Source of the DNA: Rothia halotolerans
GTDB lineage: Bacteria; Actinomycetota; Actinomycetes; Actinomycetales; Micrococcaceae
Reading direction: 5' to 3'
Length of the DNA stretch: 64,000 nt
NCBI RefSeq assembly: GCF_004136635.1
Contig: NZ_NOIU01000001.1
Coordinates: forward strand, 434,001-498,000
The notes under the pieces were generated by a model. That model saw only the letters and a program-made list of their open reading frames with translations, searched no databases and was not told the origin of the DNA. The position numbers and the translations under genes are program-made. Shown piece by piece: positions 9,665 through 18,559 of this stretch (position 1 is the stretch's first letter; each line of letters begins with the position of its first letter).

Positions 9665-10858
9665 TTACCTGCCCGCCGGGCCCTGTCCCCCAGCCCGGGA
9701 GGCGAAACGCTCGCACAGCTCCAGCAGGCGCGTGTTGGCCTCCTCCTCGCCGATGCTGGCCCGCACGCCGTCGGGATGGAAGGCCCGCACCGAGAGCGCG
9801 TTCTCCTCCGCGAAGGCGGCGAACTCGGCCGTGCGCTCCCCCAGGGCGAGCCACACGAAGTTGGCGCGGGTGACCGGGACCTCCCAGCCGATCCGCCGCA
9901 GGCCGGCCACGACCCGCTCCCGCTCGGCGACGATCCAGGAGACCTGCTCCCGGATCTCCCCGGGGTGCTCGACCGCGGCCACGGCGCACTCCTCCGCCAG
10001 GGAGCTGACGGAGAACGGCGTCGCCGCGACCCGCAGCGTCCGGGTGATGGCGGGGTGGGAGATCGAGTACCCGACGCGCAGACCGGCCAGGCCCGCCGCC
10101 TTGGAGAAGGTCCGCAGCACCACCAGGTTGGGGTGGCGGCGGTAGAGGGCCACGCCCTCGGCCAGCCCGCCCTCGGCGCGCTCCCGCTCGGTGAGCTCGG
10201 AGGCCTCGCAGAACTCCAGGTACGCCTCGTCCAGCACCACGACGACGTCGTCCGGCACCCGGGACATGAAGGCCTCCACGCGGTCGGCGGTCAGCGCGGG
10301 TCCGGTGGGGTTGTTGGGGCTGCACAGCAGGATCACCCGGGTGCGCTCGGTGACGGCCGCCGCCATCGCGTCCAGGTCGTGCTCACCCTCCGGGGTGAAC
10401 GGCACCTGGACGCTCCTGGCGCCGCCGAGGCCCACGATGATGGGGTAGGCCTCGAAGGACCGCCAGGCGTAGACCACCTCGTCCGGCTCCCCCGACTCCG
10501 CCTGCCCGGCGAAGGTGCTGATGATCTGGGTCAGGGCCCCGTAGCTGCCGGCGCCGGCGACGATGTCCTCCGCCGGCACCCCCAGCGATCCGGCCAGGGC
10601 CGTGCGCAGGCGGGTGGCGAGCGGGTCCGGGTAGAGGTGCGTCGCGGCGTCGAACTCCTCCAGCGCCCTGCGGACGGAGGGAACCGGACCGAGCGGGTTC
10701 TCGTTCGAGGAGAGCTTGAACTGGCGCAGCCCCTCCACGACGCGCGGGGGCTTTCCGGCCGCGTACGTCGGCAGGCCTCCGAACACGTGCCGGGCGGGGA
10801 TGGGACGCCCGGGCTCGGCCTCCGGGGCGTCGGGGTGGTGAGGCTGCTGATCGGTCAT
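9665..10858 (-). CDS. hisC: Histidinol-phosphate / aromatic aminotransferase (HisC family)
   Basis: 397-residue class I/II pyridoxal-phosphate aminotransferase. The phosphate-binding and lysine region FSKAAGLAGLRVG is intact, as are the N-terminal KLSSNENP and the CSPNNPTG substrate-cofactor motif. Members of this branch act as histidinol-phosphate aminotransferase or as the actinobacterial aromatic aminotransferase (Pat); the location away from other his genes and before the bkd-type operon favours a catabolic or aromatic role. A TAGGCT -10 box 6 nt before the ATG and no ribosome site suggest a leaderless message. Confidence 0.82.
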   Translation of the reverse strand: MTDQQPHHPDAPEAEPGRPIPARHVFGGLPTYAAGKPPRVVEGLRQFKLSSNENPLGPVPSVRRALEEFDAATHLYPDPLATRLRTALAGSLGVPAEDIVAGAGSYGALTQIISTFAGQAESGEPDEVVYAWRSFEAYPIIVGLGGARSVQVPFTPEGEHDLDAMAAAVTERTRVILLCSPNNPTGPALTADRVEAFMSRVPDDVVVVLDEAYLEFCEASELTERERAEGGLAEGVALYRRHPNLVVLRTFSKAAGLAGLRVGYSISHPAITRTLRVAATPFSVSSLAEECAVAAVEHPGEIREQVSWIVAERERVVAGLRRIGWEVPVTRANFVWLALGERTAEFAAFAEENALSVRAFHPDGVRASIGEEEANTRLLELCERFASRAGGQGPAGR

Positions 10859-10864
10859 GGATCC

Positions 10865-10870
10865 AGCCTA
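10865..10870 (-). promoter_or_regulatory. -10 box, leaderless promoter of hisC-like gene
   Basis: TAGGCT on the minus strand, exactly 6 nt before the ATG at 10858. Confidence 0.55.
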
Positions 10871-10930
10871 ACGGCGAGATTCGTCCCCTCGCCCCTCCCG
10901 GGGGCCCTCGAGGTGTGCAAGAGTGGTGAC

Positions 10931-11659
10931 ATGGAACACATCACGAGCTCTGACAGGCTGAGGAACGGCAAGTGGCTGGTCCTGGGGACGGCGGCAGCGG
11001 CGCTGCTGGCTCTGGGCGGCTGCGCGCAGGGCGGGGACGGGGGCGGGGGCGGCGAGGAGTCCTCCGCGCCCTCCGAATCCGCCTCGAGCGAGGACAGCGG
11101 GAGCGCCAGCCCGGAGGCGGGTGGCGGGAGTGCCGAGCCCTCGGAGGAGGCCTCCGGCTCGGCCTCTGCATCCGGTTCCGGCTCTGCCTCCGCTTCGGCG
11201 TCCGGCTCCGGATCCGCCTCCGGCTCGCCCTCGGCCTCGGCCAGCGGGACGGGTGAGAACGACCCCGCCTTCGCCTCGATCGACGCCGCGCTGGCCGAGC
11301 ACCCCGACGCCACCGTGATCTCCGTGGACCGGGACGACGCCGGGATGACGTACGACATCGACCTGGTGGAGGGCGAGGCCGTCCTCGAGCTCGAGGCCTC
11401 CAGCGGGGGCGGCGAGGTCCGCCAGACCGACACCGACGACGACGCCGAGGACGTCGCCGAGGCCCGGGAGGCCCAGGTCAGCGCCTCCGACGCGATCACC
11501 ACGGCCCTGGACGGCCGCACGGACCGCGTGCTGGACGAGGCCGAGCTGGACCGTCACGACGGCACGCTGATCTGGTCGCTCGACCTCGACGACGCCCAGG
11601 GCGCGGACGCCGAGAAGGTGCGCGTCGACGCCTCCACCGGTGAGACCGTCACCTCCTGA
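10931..11659 (+). CDS. PepSY-domain lipoprotein
   Basis: 242-residue secreted lipoprotein of unknown role. Residues about 14-32 form a hydrophobic signal segment ending in the lipobox LALGGC, so the cysteine would be lipidated and the protein anchored outside the membrane. A Gly/Ser/Ala/Glu-rich low-complexity linker of about 80 residues follows. The C-terminal 130 residues look like two PepSY modules (each an acidic beta strand set ending in VDASTGE or similar), a fold linked with peptidase inhibition or metal-rich surfaces. No strong ribosome site is seen; the gene is divergent from the hisC-like gene. Confidence 0.8.
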   Translation: MEHITSSDRLRNGKWLVLGTAAAALLALGGCAQGGDGGGGGEESSAPSESASSEDSGSASPEAGGGSAEPSEEASGSASASGSGSASASASGSGSASGSPSASASGTGENDPAFASIDAALAEHPDATVISVDRDDAGMTYDIDLVEGEAVLELEASSGGGEVRQTDTDDDAEDVAEAREAQVSASDAITTALDGRTDRVLDEAELDRHDGTLIWSLDLDDAQGADAEKVRVDASTGETVTS

Positions 11660-11794
11660 CCGGCGGAGGGCGCCCGGGGCGCTGACCGGCCCAGCGGCCG
11701 GGGTCCGCTTCCGGCTCCGCCCTGCCCCGCCCGCAGCCGTCCCCTCCGCCCGAGGCCGGGCGCCTGGCGGCGGGCTCGCCCGCCGACCCCGGGC

Positions 11795-12781
11795 TCACTC
11801 CTCCTCGGAGTGGGCCTCCCCCGGCGCGTGCCGGTGGGCCTCCCCCACCGGCTCCTCGCCCACCCGGATCTGCGAGCTCGAGCCGTAGACCCGGACCTCC
11901 AGCGGCGCGTCCCGGGGCAGCAGCGCCTTGAGCATCGCGATGTACTCGGGGCCTCCGCGCTCCCCGCCCAGCCGCTCGTCGGCCTCCTCCGCGGCCCGGA
12001 GGTAGGTCCTGATCGAGTGCGCCCGCAGGATCCCCGCGCCGACGTCGGTGCGCAGCAGAATCGCCTGCGCATCCCCCGCCGGCCCGCGGGCGTCCAGCCC
12101 CGCGACCGGGTCCTCTCGGTCCGCCACGTCGAGGATCGGCAGGACCTCCGGCGTGCCGGAGTAGTGGCGCGAGGGCGCCCCCAGCGTCAGGACCCCGGCC
12201 AGCCGGTGCCGCGCGAGGAACTCCCGGTTCCCCGCCAGCGCCAGCGCCGCCATCCCGCCCTGGCTGAATCCCGCCAGCAGCACCGGGGCGCTCCCGTCCG
12301 AGCCGGCCGCGAGGAGGGCGGCGTCGACCATCTGCATGAGCGCCGAGGTCTGCGCGAGCGGGACCTCCGGGGCCACGGCGAAGTTGTCCACGACGGTGGC
12401 CAGGCCGTTCGGCTCGGCGAGGTTCCCCAGGCTGGCGAAGTCGGTGCCCGGGATCGAGACCACCATGCTCCGCGCGCCGTCCGGGGCCGTCGCGATCGCC
12501 ACGGAGAGGTGGGCCGTGGAGTCGGCTCGCGCGCCGGCGGCGTCCAGCCGGTCGTCGGCCCGGTCGACGGCGTCGATGCCGCCCGCCAGGAACCGGACCG
12601 TGGGCTCCGCCCGGACGGGGAAGGGCGCCTCCGGGTCCTCGGCCGACTCCAGCGGCACGCGCCCGAATCCCACGAGGCGCACCGTCCCGATGCCCCGCGC
12701 GCGCAGCTGCCGCAGGGCGGACCCGCCGGCGGCCGCCACTCCCGCGAGGGGGCGCCCCCACCCCTCGAGCGTCTGGACCAT
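11795..12781 (-). CDS. Alpha/beta-hydrolase, lipase-like
   Basis: 328-residue protein with a probable serine-hydrolase fold. The nucleophile elbow GFSQGG (about residue 167-172) and the following helix of Ala/Leu fit the alpha/beta-hydrolase pattern, with candidate Asp in LDVADREDPV and His in ILRAHSIRTY. No signal peptide is seen, so it is probably cytoplasmic. The last 20 residues are His/Glu-rich and could be variable. GGAGGAG precedes the ATG. Substrate unknown; it converges with the lipoprotein gene. Confidence 0.7.
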   Translation of the reverse strand: MVQTLEGWGRPLAGVAAAGGSALRQLRARGIGTVRLVGFGRVPLESAEDPEAPFPVRAEPTVRFLAGGIDAVDRADDRLDAAGARADSTAHLSVAIATAPDGARSMVVSIPGTDFASLGNLAEPNGLATVVDNFAVAPEVPLAQTSALMQMVDAALLAAGSDGSAPVLLAGFSQGGMAALALAGNREFLARHRLAGVLTLGAPSRHYSGTPEVLPILDVADREDPVAGLDARGPAGDAQAILLRTDVGAGILRAHSIRTYLRAAEEADERLGGERGGPEYIAMLKALLPRDAPLEVRVYGSSSQIRVGEEPVGEAHRHAPGEAHSEEE

Positions 12782-12845
12782 GCTCCTGCTCCTCCCCCGC
12801 CGGCCGCCTCGGCCCCCGTGCTCGGAGGCCGCCGGTGCGACGTGT

Positions 12846-12851
12846 CACAAT
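12846..12851 (+). promoter_or_regulatory. -10 box, leaderless promoter of purB
   Basis: CACAAT 6 nt before the purB ATG; no Shine-Dalgarno lies between. Confidence 0.45.
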
Positions 12852-12857
12852 GTTCCC

Positions 12858-14309
12858 ATGGCCCACACTTCACAGAGCACCACCGCGCCCCCTCAGACCC
12901 TCCCCAACGGCCGGCTGAGCCTCGCCTCCGCGTCGCCGGCGATCGCCCTCGGCCCGCTGGACGGGCGCTACCAGGCCCAGACGGCCCCGCTGGTGGACTA
13001 CCTCTCCGAGGCCGCGCTGAACCGCGACCGCGTGCACGTGGAGGTCGAGTGGTTCATCTACCTGTGCGAGCGCTCGGTGCTGCCCGGCCTCTCCCCCCTC
13101 GAGGACCGGCAGAAGGAGGGCCTGCGGGAGCTGGTCACCGGGTTCGACGCCGAGTCGATCCGCCAGCTCGCCGAGTACGAGGCCGTGACCGTGCACGACG
13201 TCAAGGCCGTGGAGTACTTCATCGGCGACCGCCTGGAGGCCCTGGGGCTGGCCCGCCTCAAGCCGCTGGTGCACTTCGGCTGCACCTCGGAGGACGTCAA
13301 CAACCTGGCCTACGCCGTGGGGATCCGCGACGCCGTGGCCGACGTCTGGCTGCCGGCCGCGCGCGGCCTGGTGGAGCGCGTCGTCGAGCTCGCCGAGTCC
13401 TCCCGCGAGGTGCCGATGCTCTCCCGCACGCACGGCCAGCCGGCGACGCCGACCACGCTCGGCAAGGAGATGGCGGTGCTCGCCCACCGGCTGCGGCGCC
13501 AGGTGCGCGCCGTCGAGCGGCAGGAGTTCCTGGGCAAGATCAACGGCGCGACCGGCACCTACGCCGCCCACGTGGCCTCGGTGCCCGGGGCGGACTGGCA
13601 GGACGTCTCCCGCGGCTTCGTCGAGCACCTCGGGCTGACCTGGAACCCGCTGACCACGCAGATCGAGTCCCACGACTGGCAGGCCGAGCTGTACTCCTCG
13701 ATGGCCCACTTCAACCGCGTGCTGCACAACCTGTGCACCGACATCTGGTCCTACATCTCGATCGGCTACTTCCGCCAGATCCCGGTGGCGGGCGCGACCG
13801 GCTCCTCCACGATGCCGCACAAGATCAACCCGATCCGCTTCGAGAACGCCGAGGCGAACCTCGAGATCTCCTGCTCGCTGCTGGACACCCTGGGCGAGAC
13901 CCTGGTGACCTCGCGCTGGCAGCGCGACCTGACCGACTCCTCCTCGCAGCGCAACATCGGCGTCGCCTTCGGGCACTCGGTGCTCGCGATCTCCAACGTG
14001 GACAAGGGCCTGGCCAGGCTCGACGTCGCCCAGGAGGTGCTCGCCGCCGACCTCGACCAGAACTGGGAGGTGCTCGCCGAGGCCATCCAGATGGTGATGC
14101 GCGCCGAGGCGGTGGCCGGCGTCGAGGGCCTGGACAACCCCTACGAGCGGCTCAAGGACCTGACCCGCGGGCACCGCGTGGACCAGGCCCGGCTCAAGGA
14201 GTTCGTGGCCGAGCTCGGCCTCTCCCCCGAGGCCGAGGCCCGCCTGAGCGAGCTGACGCCGGCGACCTACCACGGCATCGCGGAACGGCTGGTCGACTAC
14301 GTGAAGTAG
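12858..14309 (+). CDS. purB: Adenylosuccinate lyase PurB
   Basis: 483-residue lyase that releases fumarate in two purine steps: SAICAR to AICAR and adenylosuccinate to AMP. The fumarase/aspartase superfamily signature SSTMPHKINP is present at about residue 315, with the catalytic histidine region SRTHGQPATPT. Length and the N-terminal ALGPLDGRY match the E. coli-type subgroup (456 residues). The start lacks a ribosome site but has a -10 box at the leaderless distance. It is followed by a strong bidirectional terminator; no other pur genes are adjacent. Confidence 0.95.
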   Translation: MAHTSQSTTAPPQTLPNGRLSLASASPAIALGPLDGRYQAQTAPLVDYLSEAALNRDRVHVEVEWFIYLCERSVLPGLSPLEDRQKEGLRELVTGFDAESIRQLAEYEAVTVHDVKAVEYFIGDRLEALGLARLKPLVHFGCTSEDVNNLAYAVGIRDAVADVWLPAARGLVERVVELAESSREVPMLSRTHGQPATPTTLGKEMAVLAHRLRRQVRAVERQEFLGKINGATGTYAAHVASVPGADWQDVSRGFVEHLGLTWNPLTTQIESHDWQAELYSSMAHFNRVLHNLCTDIWSYISIGYFRQIPVAGATGSSTMPHKINPIRFENAEANLEISCSLLDTLGETLVTSRWQRDLTDSSSQRNIGVAFGHSVLAISNVDKGLARLDVAQEVLAADLDQNWEVLAEAIQMVMRAEAVAGVEGLDNPYERLKDLTRGHRVDQARLKEFVAELGLSPEAEARLSELTPATYHGIAERLVDYVK

Positions 14310-14323
14310 CCGACGACGCCGCG

Positions 14324-14360
14324 CGCGGGCGCCCCGGGATCCTGTCCCGGGGCGCCCGCG
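14324..14360. terminator. Bidirectional terminator after purB
   Basis: Perfect 16-bp stem (14324-14339 with 14345-14360) and 5-nt loop between converging genes. Confidence 0.8.
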
Positions 14361-14372
14361 TCGTCTCGGGGC

Positions 14373-15257
14373 CTACTTCCCCTCGTCGCCCTTCGAGCGC
14401 TTCCTCGCGGCGCGCCCCGCGCGCTTGCCGGCGCGCCGGCCCTCGTGCTCGGGATCGGGCTCCTCCGGCGTCGTGCCCCGCGGCAGCTCCGCGACCGGCA
14501 CGCCGGCCTCGGGATCGCCCTCGAAGGACGGCGCCCTCTCCTGAAGCCCCAGGCTCGCCGGGAAGGTCCCGGGGGCCTCTCCGAACGCCTCGTGGGCCGA
14601 GCGGATGACGTGACGGCCGAGGGAGAGGTTGGCCCCGCCGCCGACGACCGCGCCGATGCCGAAGGGCAGCGCGCGCCCGAGCGTGGCCCCCGACTGCCGG
14701 GCGATGAACCTCTTGATGAACATGTTGCGGATGCTCCGGGAGACCGCCGAGCCCTTGCCCGGGCCGCCGAGCATCAGCCCCCAGCGCGAGGAGGCTCTGC
14801 CGGACTGCCCGAGCAGGCCCTCCATCAGGGAGGCCCCGTCCTCGCCGAGCATGAGCGCCATGACCATGGTGCGGGCCTTCTCCGGGTCCTGGAGGTGGAC
14901 GCCGTGCAGCTCGGCCACGGCTTGGCAGTACAGCGCCGTGCGCTCCAGGTAGCCGCCGACGGCGATGAACGAGAGCCCGACCGAGGTCGCGGTGCCGATG
15001 CCGGGCACGAAGGCGGATGCGCCGACCGCCCCGCCCCCGACCGTGACGTCCCGCAGGTAGGCGCGCTCCAGGCGCTTGGCGATCTGCTGCGGGGTGTCCT
15101 CGGGATGCTTGTCGCGCATCTTCCTGACCCAGGCGACCACGAGCGGGCGCTGGACCCGCAGCACCGTGTCGAGGGCGCGGTTCAGGCCGGGCTTGGGCCG
15201 CCCCTCCTGGTCGAACGCGGATTTCAGGGCCGAGTTGAAGAACCGATGCGATGCCAT
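14373..15257 (-). CDS. EcsC-like hypothetical protein
   Basis: 294-residue protein of unknown function. The middle region has glycine-rich hydrophobic stretches (VGGGAVGASAFVPGIGTATS and IGAVVGGGANLSLG) that resemble EcsC-family proteins, which associate loosely with membranes, but I cannot confirm this. The C-terminal 35 residues are basic (RRAGKRAGRAARKR) and may bind nucleic acid or membrane phosphate. Its ATG has a TTAGAT -10-like box 6 nt upstream and no ribosome site, suggesting a leaderless message. Confidence 0.65.
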   Translation of the reverse strand: MASHRFFNSALKSAFDQEGRPKPGLNRALDTVLRVQRPLVVAWVRKMRDKHPEDTPQQIAKRLERAYLRDVTVGGGAVGASAFVPGIGTATSVGLSFIAVGGYLERTALYCQAVAELHGVHLQDPEKARTMVMALMLGEDGASLMEGLLGQSGRASSRWGLMLGGPGKGSAVSRSIRNMFIKRFIARQSGATLGRALPFGIGAVVGGGANLSLGRHVIRSAHEAFGEAPGTFPASLGLQERAPSFEGDPEAGVPVAELPRGTTPEEPDPEHEGRRAGKRAGRAARKRSKGDEGK

Positions 15258-15336
15258 GACGTCATCTAACCACGCGGGCCGGGGGCGCCGGGAGGCGGTG
15301 CGCTGACAGCGCAGAGACTATCCTCCGGCGGGCCCA

Positions 15337-16197
15337 TCATTCCAGACTGCGGACGAACCCCTCGGTCTCGAGGGGGTCCAGCACCGCGGCCGGGTGGGGA
15401 CCGGCCCGGCGCCACGCCTCGGCCTGCTCCCGCGGGTCGATCCGCGCACCGGGGCCCAGGCCCGGCCCCGCGGCCAGGATGAGGTTGCCCTCCCGACGCC
15501 CGGAGAGCAGCGAGGCGTCGGTCAGCGTCCACGGTCCGGAGGCCGGGGCGGCGTCCCGCACGGAGCCCCGGTGGGCGACGGCGTCGGTCAGCGCCGTGGC
15601 CTGGGCGGCGAAGAAGGAGAGGCCGGCGTCGTCGCCGACGTTGACCAGCAGGATCCCGCGGGGGCCCAGGACCTCCAGCGCCTCGCGGTAGAAGCCCTCG
15701 CAGGCGAGGTGGGGCGGGGCGTCCCGGCCGGAGAAGATGTCCACCACGAGGAGGTCGAGCCCCTCGCCCGGCGCCAGGCCCGCGGCGGCGGCCAGGCCGG
15801 GCAGGGCCGCCCGGGCATCGTCGTTCAGGATCCGCAGCCGGGTGCCCGGGGGCAGCGGGAGCGCGTCCAGCACCAGCGAGGGCAGCTCGCGCTCGATCTC
15901 CACGGCGACCTGCGCCGAGCCCGGCCGGGTGGCCTGGAGGTAGCGGGGCAGGGTGAGGCCGCCCGCCCCCAGGTGGGCGGCACTCAGCGGCTCCCCGGCG
16001 GGCGCCATCGCGTCCGCGACGGCGCCGACCCGGTGCAGGTACTCGTAGAAGATCCGCTCCGGATGCGCCGGATCCACGTGCGACTGCTCGGCGCCGCCGA
16101 TCTCCAGGACGCGCCCGGACTCGCTGAAGCCGTCCGGGAGGATGCGGGCGGTCAGGCCCGAGAGGCTCAGCTGCACGCTGCGCGAGGCGCCGCTCAT
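15337..16197 (-). CDS. Spermidine synthase-like SAM-binding protein
   Basis: 286-residue protein with the Rossmann-like fold of polyamine synthases. Recognisable blocks are AHLGAGGLTLPRYL (SAM/decarboxy-SAM loop), VAVEIERE, LNDDARAAL and LLVVDIFSGRDAPP, the position of the active-site Asp-x-x-Asp region. Many such actinobacterial proteins are called spermidine synthase but lack proof of that activity. Its ATG overlaps the CDF exporter stop, placing it last in a four-gene minus-strand run. Confidence 0.8.
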   Translation of the reverse strand: MSGASRSVQLSLSGLTARILPDGFSESGRVLEIGGAEQSHVDPAHPERIFYEYLHRVGAVADAMAPAGEPLSAAHLGAGGLTLPRYLQATRPGSAQVAVEIERELPSLVLDALPLPPGTRLRILNDDARAALPGLAAAAGLAPGEGLDLLVVDIFSGRDAPPHLACEGFYREALEVLGPRGILLVNVGDDAGLSFFAAQATALTDAVAHRGSVRDAAPASGPWTLTDASLLSGRREGNLILAAGPGLGPGARIDPREQAEAWRRAGPHPAAVLDPLETEGFVRSLE

Positions 16198-17114
16198 ACG
16201 GTGAACCCCTCGGCCTCGTGCCGGTAGTGGCTCAGGGGCTCAAGCTGGATGGTCGAGTGCTCGATCGAGACCTCGAAGTGCCCGGCGATGCAGGACTGGA
16301 TCTCCCCCAGCAGCTCCGCGCTGTGGCCGTCGCCGAAGCACTCGTCGTCGAGCACCACGTGCACGGAGAGGATCGGCAGGTCGGTGGAGATCCGGCTCGC
16401 GTGCAGGTCGTGGACCCGGACCACGTGGGGATGGGCCTCGATGTGGCGCCTGACCTCGGTGAGGTCCAGTCCCGGGGGCACGGTCTCCAGCAGCACGCCG
16501 AGGGACTCGCGCAGGATCGTCACCGCCCGCGGCATGATCAGCACGCCGATCAGCATCGCGACGATCGCGTCCGCCCGGACCCAGCCGGTGAGCATGATGA
16601 CCACGGCCGAGACGATCACCGCGACCGAGCCCAGCGCGTCGTTCACCACCTCCAGGAAGGCCGCCTTCATGTTGAGGGTCTTGCTTCCGCCGAACAGCAC
16701 CAGCAGCGCCACCACGTTGCCGAGGAGGCCGATCGCGCCGAAGACGACGAGCTCGGCGCCCGCGACCGGCTCCGGGTCGATCAGCCGCCCGATAGCCTGC
16801 ACGACGACGAACACGCCGACCGCCAGCAGCACCGCCGACTGCAGCGCCGCGGCGAGGACCTCCATCCGCTTCCAGCCCCAGGTGCGGCGCTCCGTGGCGG
16901 GCCGCTCCGTGAGGACGGCCGCGAAGAGCGCCATCGCGAGCCCGGCCGCGTCGGTCAGCACGTGGACCGTGTCGAAGAGCAGCGCGAGCGAGCCGGTGAC
17001 GACGGCGCCGATCACCTGGACCAGGAAGATCCCGAGCGTGATGCACAAGGCGGCCGTCAGCCGCCCACGCCCCGAGCCGCCGGGGGCCGGGGCGTGGGAA
17101 TGCTGGTGGCCCAC
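16194..17114 (-). CDS. CDF-family cation efflux protein (CzcD type)
   Basis: 306-residue inner-membrane exporter of divalent metals such as zinc in exchange for protons. Six membrane segments are predicted. The metal-site region reads SLALLFDTVHVLTDAAG, with His and Asp spaced as in TM2 of ZnT/CzcD; the usual alanine before Asp is phenylalanine. The N-terminus has a short His-rich patch (GHQHSH) that may feed metal. A cytoplasmic ferredoxin-like C-terminal domain follows TM6. The start is GTG at 17114, directly after the acylphosphatase stop with no spacing. Confidence 0.88.
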   Translation of the reverse strand: MGHQHSHAPAPGGSGRGRLTAALCITLGIFLVQVIGAVVTGSLALLFDTVHVLTDAAGLAMALFAAVLTERPATERRTWGWKRMEVLAAALQSAVLLAVGVFVVVQAIGRLIDPEPVAGAELVVFGAIGLLGNVVALLVLFGGSKTLNMKAAFLEVVNDALGSVAVIVSAVVIMLTGWVRADAIVAMLIGVLIMPRAVTILRESLGVLLETVPPGLDLTEVRRHIEAHPHVVRVHDLHASRISTDLPILSVHVVLDDECFGDGHSAELLGEIQSCIAGHFEVSIEHSTIQLEPLSHYRHEAEGFTV

Positions 17115-17453
17115 CTAGCGCACCCCGAAGTCGGAGAACTCGCCGGTGGGATCGGTGAAGGAGTGGTCGAGGCCGCTGACCGAGCCTGCGGTGTCCCCCG
17201 AGCTCAGCGCCGAGAGCAGGGACTCGACGCCGTCCCGGCTGCCCTCCGCCACGACCTCCACGCTGCCGTCCGGCAGGTTCTCGGCGTAGCCCACGAGCCC
17301 GTGCTCGCGGGCCACGCCCATGGTCCAGTAGCGGAAGCCCACGCCCTGGACCCGGCCGGAGACGTTCGCCTCCAGCCGGGCCTCGGGCACGGCGCCCCCG
17401 CCCCGGTCCGAGCCCTCGCGGCGCGACCCCTTCATCGCGTCCCAGAGACCCAT
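17115..17453 (-). CDS. Acylphosphatase
   Basis: 112-residue enzyme that hydrolyses acyl phosphates. The signature GRVQGVGFRYW carries the phosphate-binding arginine, and the catalytic asparagine is in YAENLPDGSVE. A 25-residue charged N-terminal extension is longer than in typical 90-residue acylphosphatases. AGGAGG, partly overlapping the stop of the upstream gene, precedes the ATG, so it belongs to the same operon as its two neighbours. Confidence 0.9.
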   Translation of the reverse strand: MGLWDAMKGSRREGSDRGGGAVPEARLEANVSGRVQGVGFRYWTMGVAREHGLVGYAENLPDGSVEVVAEGSRDGVESLLSALSSGDTAGSVSGLDHSFTDPTGEFSDFGVR

Positions 17454-17462
17454 GATCGCCTC

Positions 17463-18149
17463 CTAGACGGCGTGGTCGAGCCGGTCGGCGGCCGGGACCG
17501 AGCCGATGGCCTCGGCGATGGGCGTCTGGCCGTCGGTGAACGGGATGGCCTTGCGGATGGTGGAGGCGTCCGCGAGGACGGCGTCGATCACCCGGGCCAC
17601 GTTGGCGCGCGAGGCGGTGCTCTCGCCGGGCTCGGCGGTCACCCTGATCTCGCCCGAGGGATCCTCCTCCGAGAGGAGGTTGGGGCCGAGCAGGGTCCAC
17701 TCGAGGTTCGAGCCGCGCAGGTGCTCGTCCGCCTCGGCCTTGGACTGGGCGTAGGCGTAGAAGTCGTCGTCCTCGGGCACGGAGTGGTTCAGCGAGGCTC
17801 CCATGTAGGAGACCATCACGTAGCGCGTGGCGCCGGCGGCCTCCGCGGCGTCCATGGTGCGGATCGCGGCGTCGCGGTCCACCTTCCAGGTGCGCTCGGG
17901 ATCCCCGCCGCCGGCTCCGGCGGACCAGACGACGGCGTCGAGCCCGGCGTCGCGGAAGAGCTCGGTCAGCTCCTCGCGGGAGAGCTCCATGACGTCGCGC
18001 ACGACGGCCTCGGCCCCGAGTCCCTCGATCTCCGCGGTCTGCTCCTGCTTCCGGATGAACGAGACGACCCGGTTGCCGCGCTCGACCAGCAGGGGCGTCG
18101 CCAACCGGGCGACCTTGCCGTGTCCTCCGATGATTCCGATGTTCGCCAT
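17463..18149 (-). CDS. NAD(P)-binding atypical short-chain dehydrogenase
   Basis: 228-residue NmrA/SDR-atypical protein. The N-terminal dinucleotide motif IGIIGGHGKVA (GxxGxxG) and the later FYAYAQSKAEAD (Tyr and Lys in YxxxK-like spacing) fit this family, often annotated as NAD-dependent epimerase or flavin reductase-like. Substrate is unknown. GGAGGAG precedes the ATG at 18149. It is the first gene of the run ending in the polyamine synthase-like gene. Confidence 0.82.
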   Translation of the reverse strand: MANIGIIGGHGKVARLATPLLVERGNRVVSFIRKQEQTAEIEGLGAEAVVRDVMELSREELTELFRDAGLDAVVWSAGAGGGDPERTWKVDRDAAIRTMDAAEAAGATRYVMVSYMGASLNHSVPEDDDFYAYAQSKAEADEHLRGSNLEWTLLGPNLLSEEDPSGEIRVTAEPGESTASRANVARVIDAVLADASTIRKAIPFTDGQTPIAEAIGSVPAADRLDHAV

Positions 18150-18267
18150 GAGTCTCCTCCTCGTTCGTCGGTCTTTTCGGTCCGTTCCCTCACCACAACA
18201 CTTCCACGAGTCCGCGTATGCCGGAAGACCCCGGGCGTTCGCTGTGGGCGGGGAGGGGCTGGGGACG

Positions 18268-18297
18268 TTTGTGGGGCCTGCTCGGAACCTGCTACAG
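18268..18297 (+). promoter_or_regulatory. Promoter of tRNA-Thr
   Basis: TTGTGG (18268-18273), 18-bp spacer, TACAGT (18292-18297), about 60 bases before the tRNA. Confidence 0.5.
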
Positions 18298-18358
18298 TGA
18301 CACTCGCGTAAATCGAGATTTCCCGATGACCTCGGCGAATGATCGTGTCCAGACGCAG

Positions 18359-18431
18359 GCCTCCTTAGCTCAGTCGGTAGAGCGTTTCCTTCGTAACGAA
18401 AAGGTCGCCGGTTCGATTCCGGCAGGGGGCT
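18359..18431 (+). tRNA. tRNA-Thr (anticodon CGT)
   Basis: 73-nt cloverleaf. The acceptor stem pairs 18359-18365 with 18424-18430 (one G-T pair), the D stem is GCTC/GAGC, and the T arm GCCGG-TTCGATT-CCGGC is standard. Anticodon CGT is at 18392-18394. The fifth anticodon-stem pair (18389/18397) is a C-C mismatch. CCA is not encoded. Confidence 0.95.
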
Positions 18432-18436
18432 CGAGC

Positions 18437-18471
18437 AAAGGCCCCGTCATCGCATCGATGACGGGGCCTTT
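18437..18471 (+). terminator. Terminator after tRNA-Thr
   Basis: Perfect 16-bp stem (18437-18452 with 18456-18471), 3-nt loop, TTTT tail. Confidence 0.88.
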
Positions 18472-18559
18472 TCGCTGGGACCGGCGGCCCCGGGCGCCCC
18501 GTCCCCGCCGGATCAGCCGCCGACCAGTCGCCCCCCAACGAGTGAGGATGAATTCGAAC

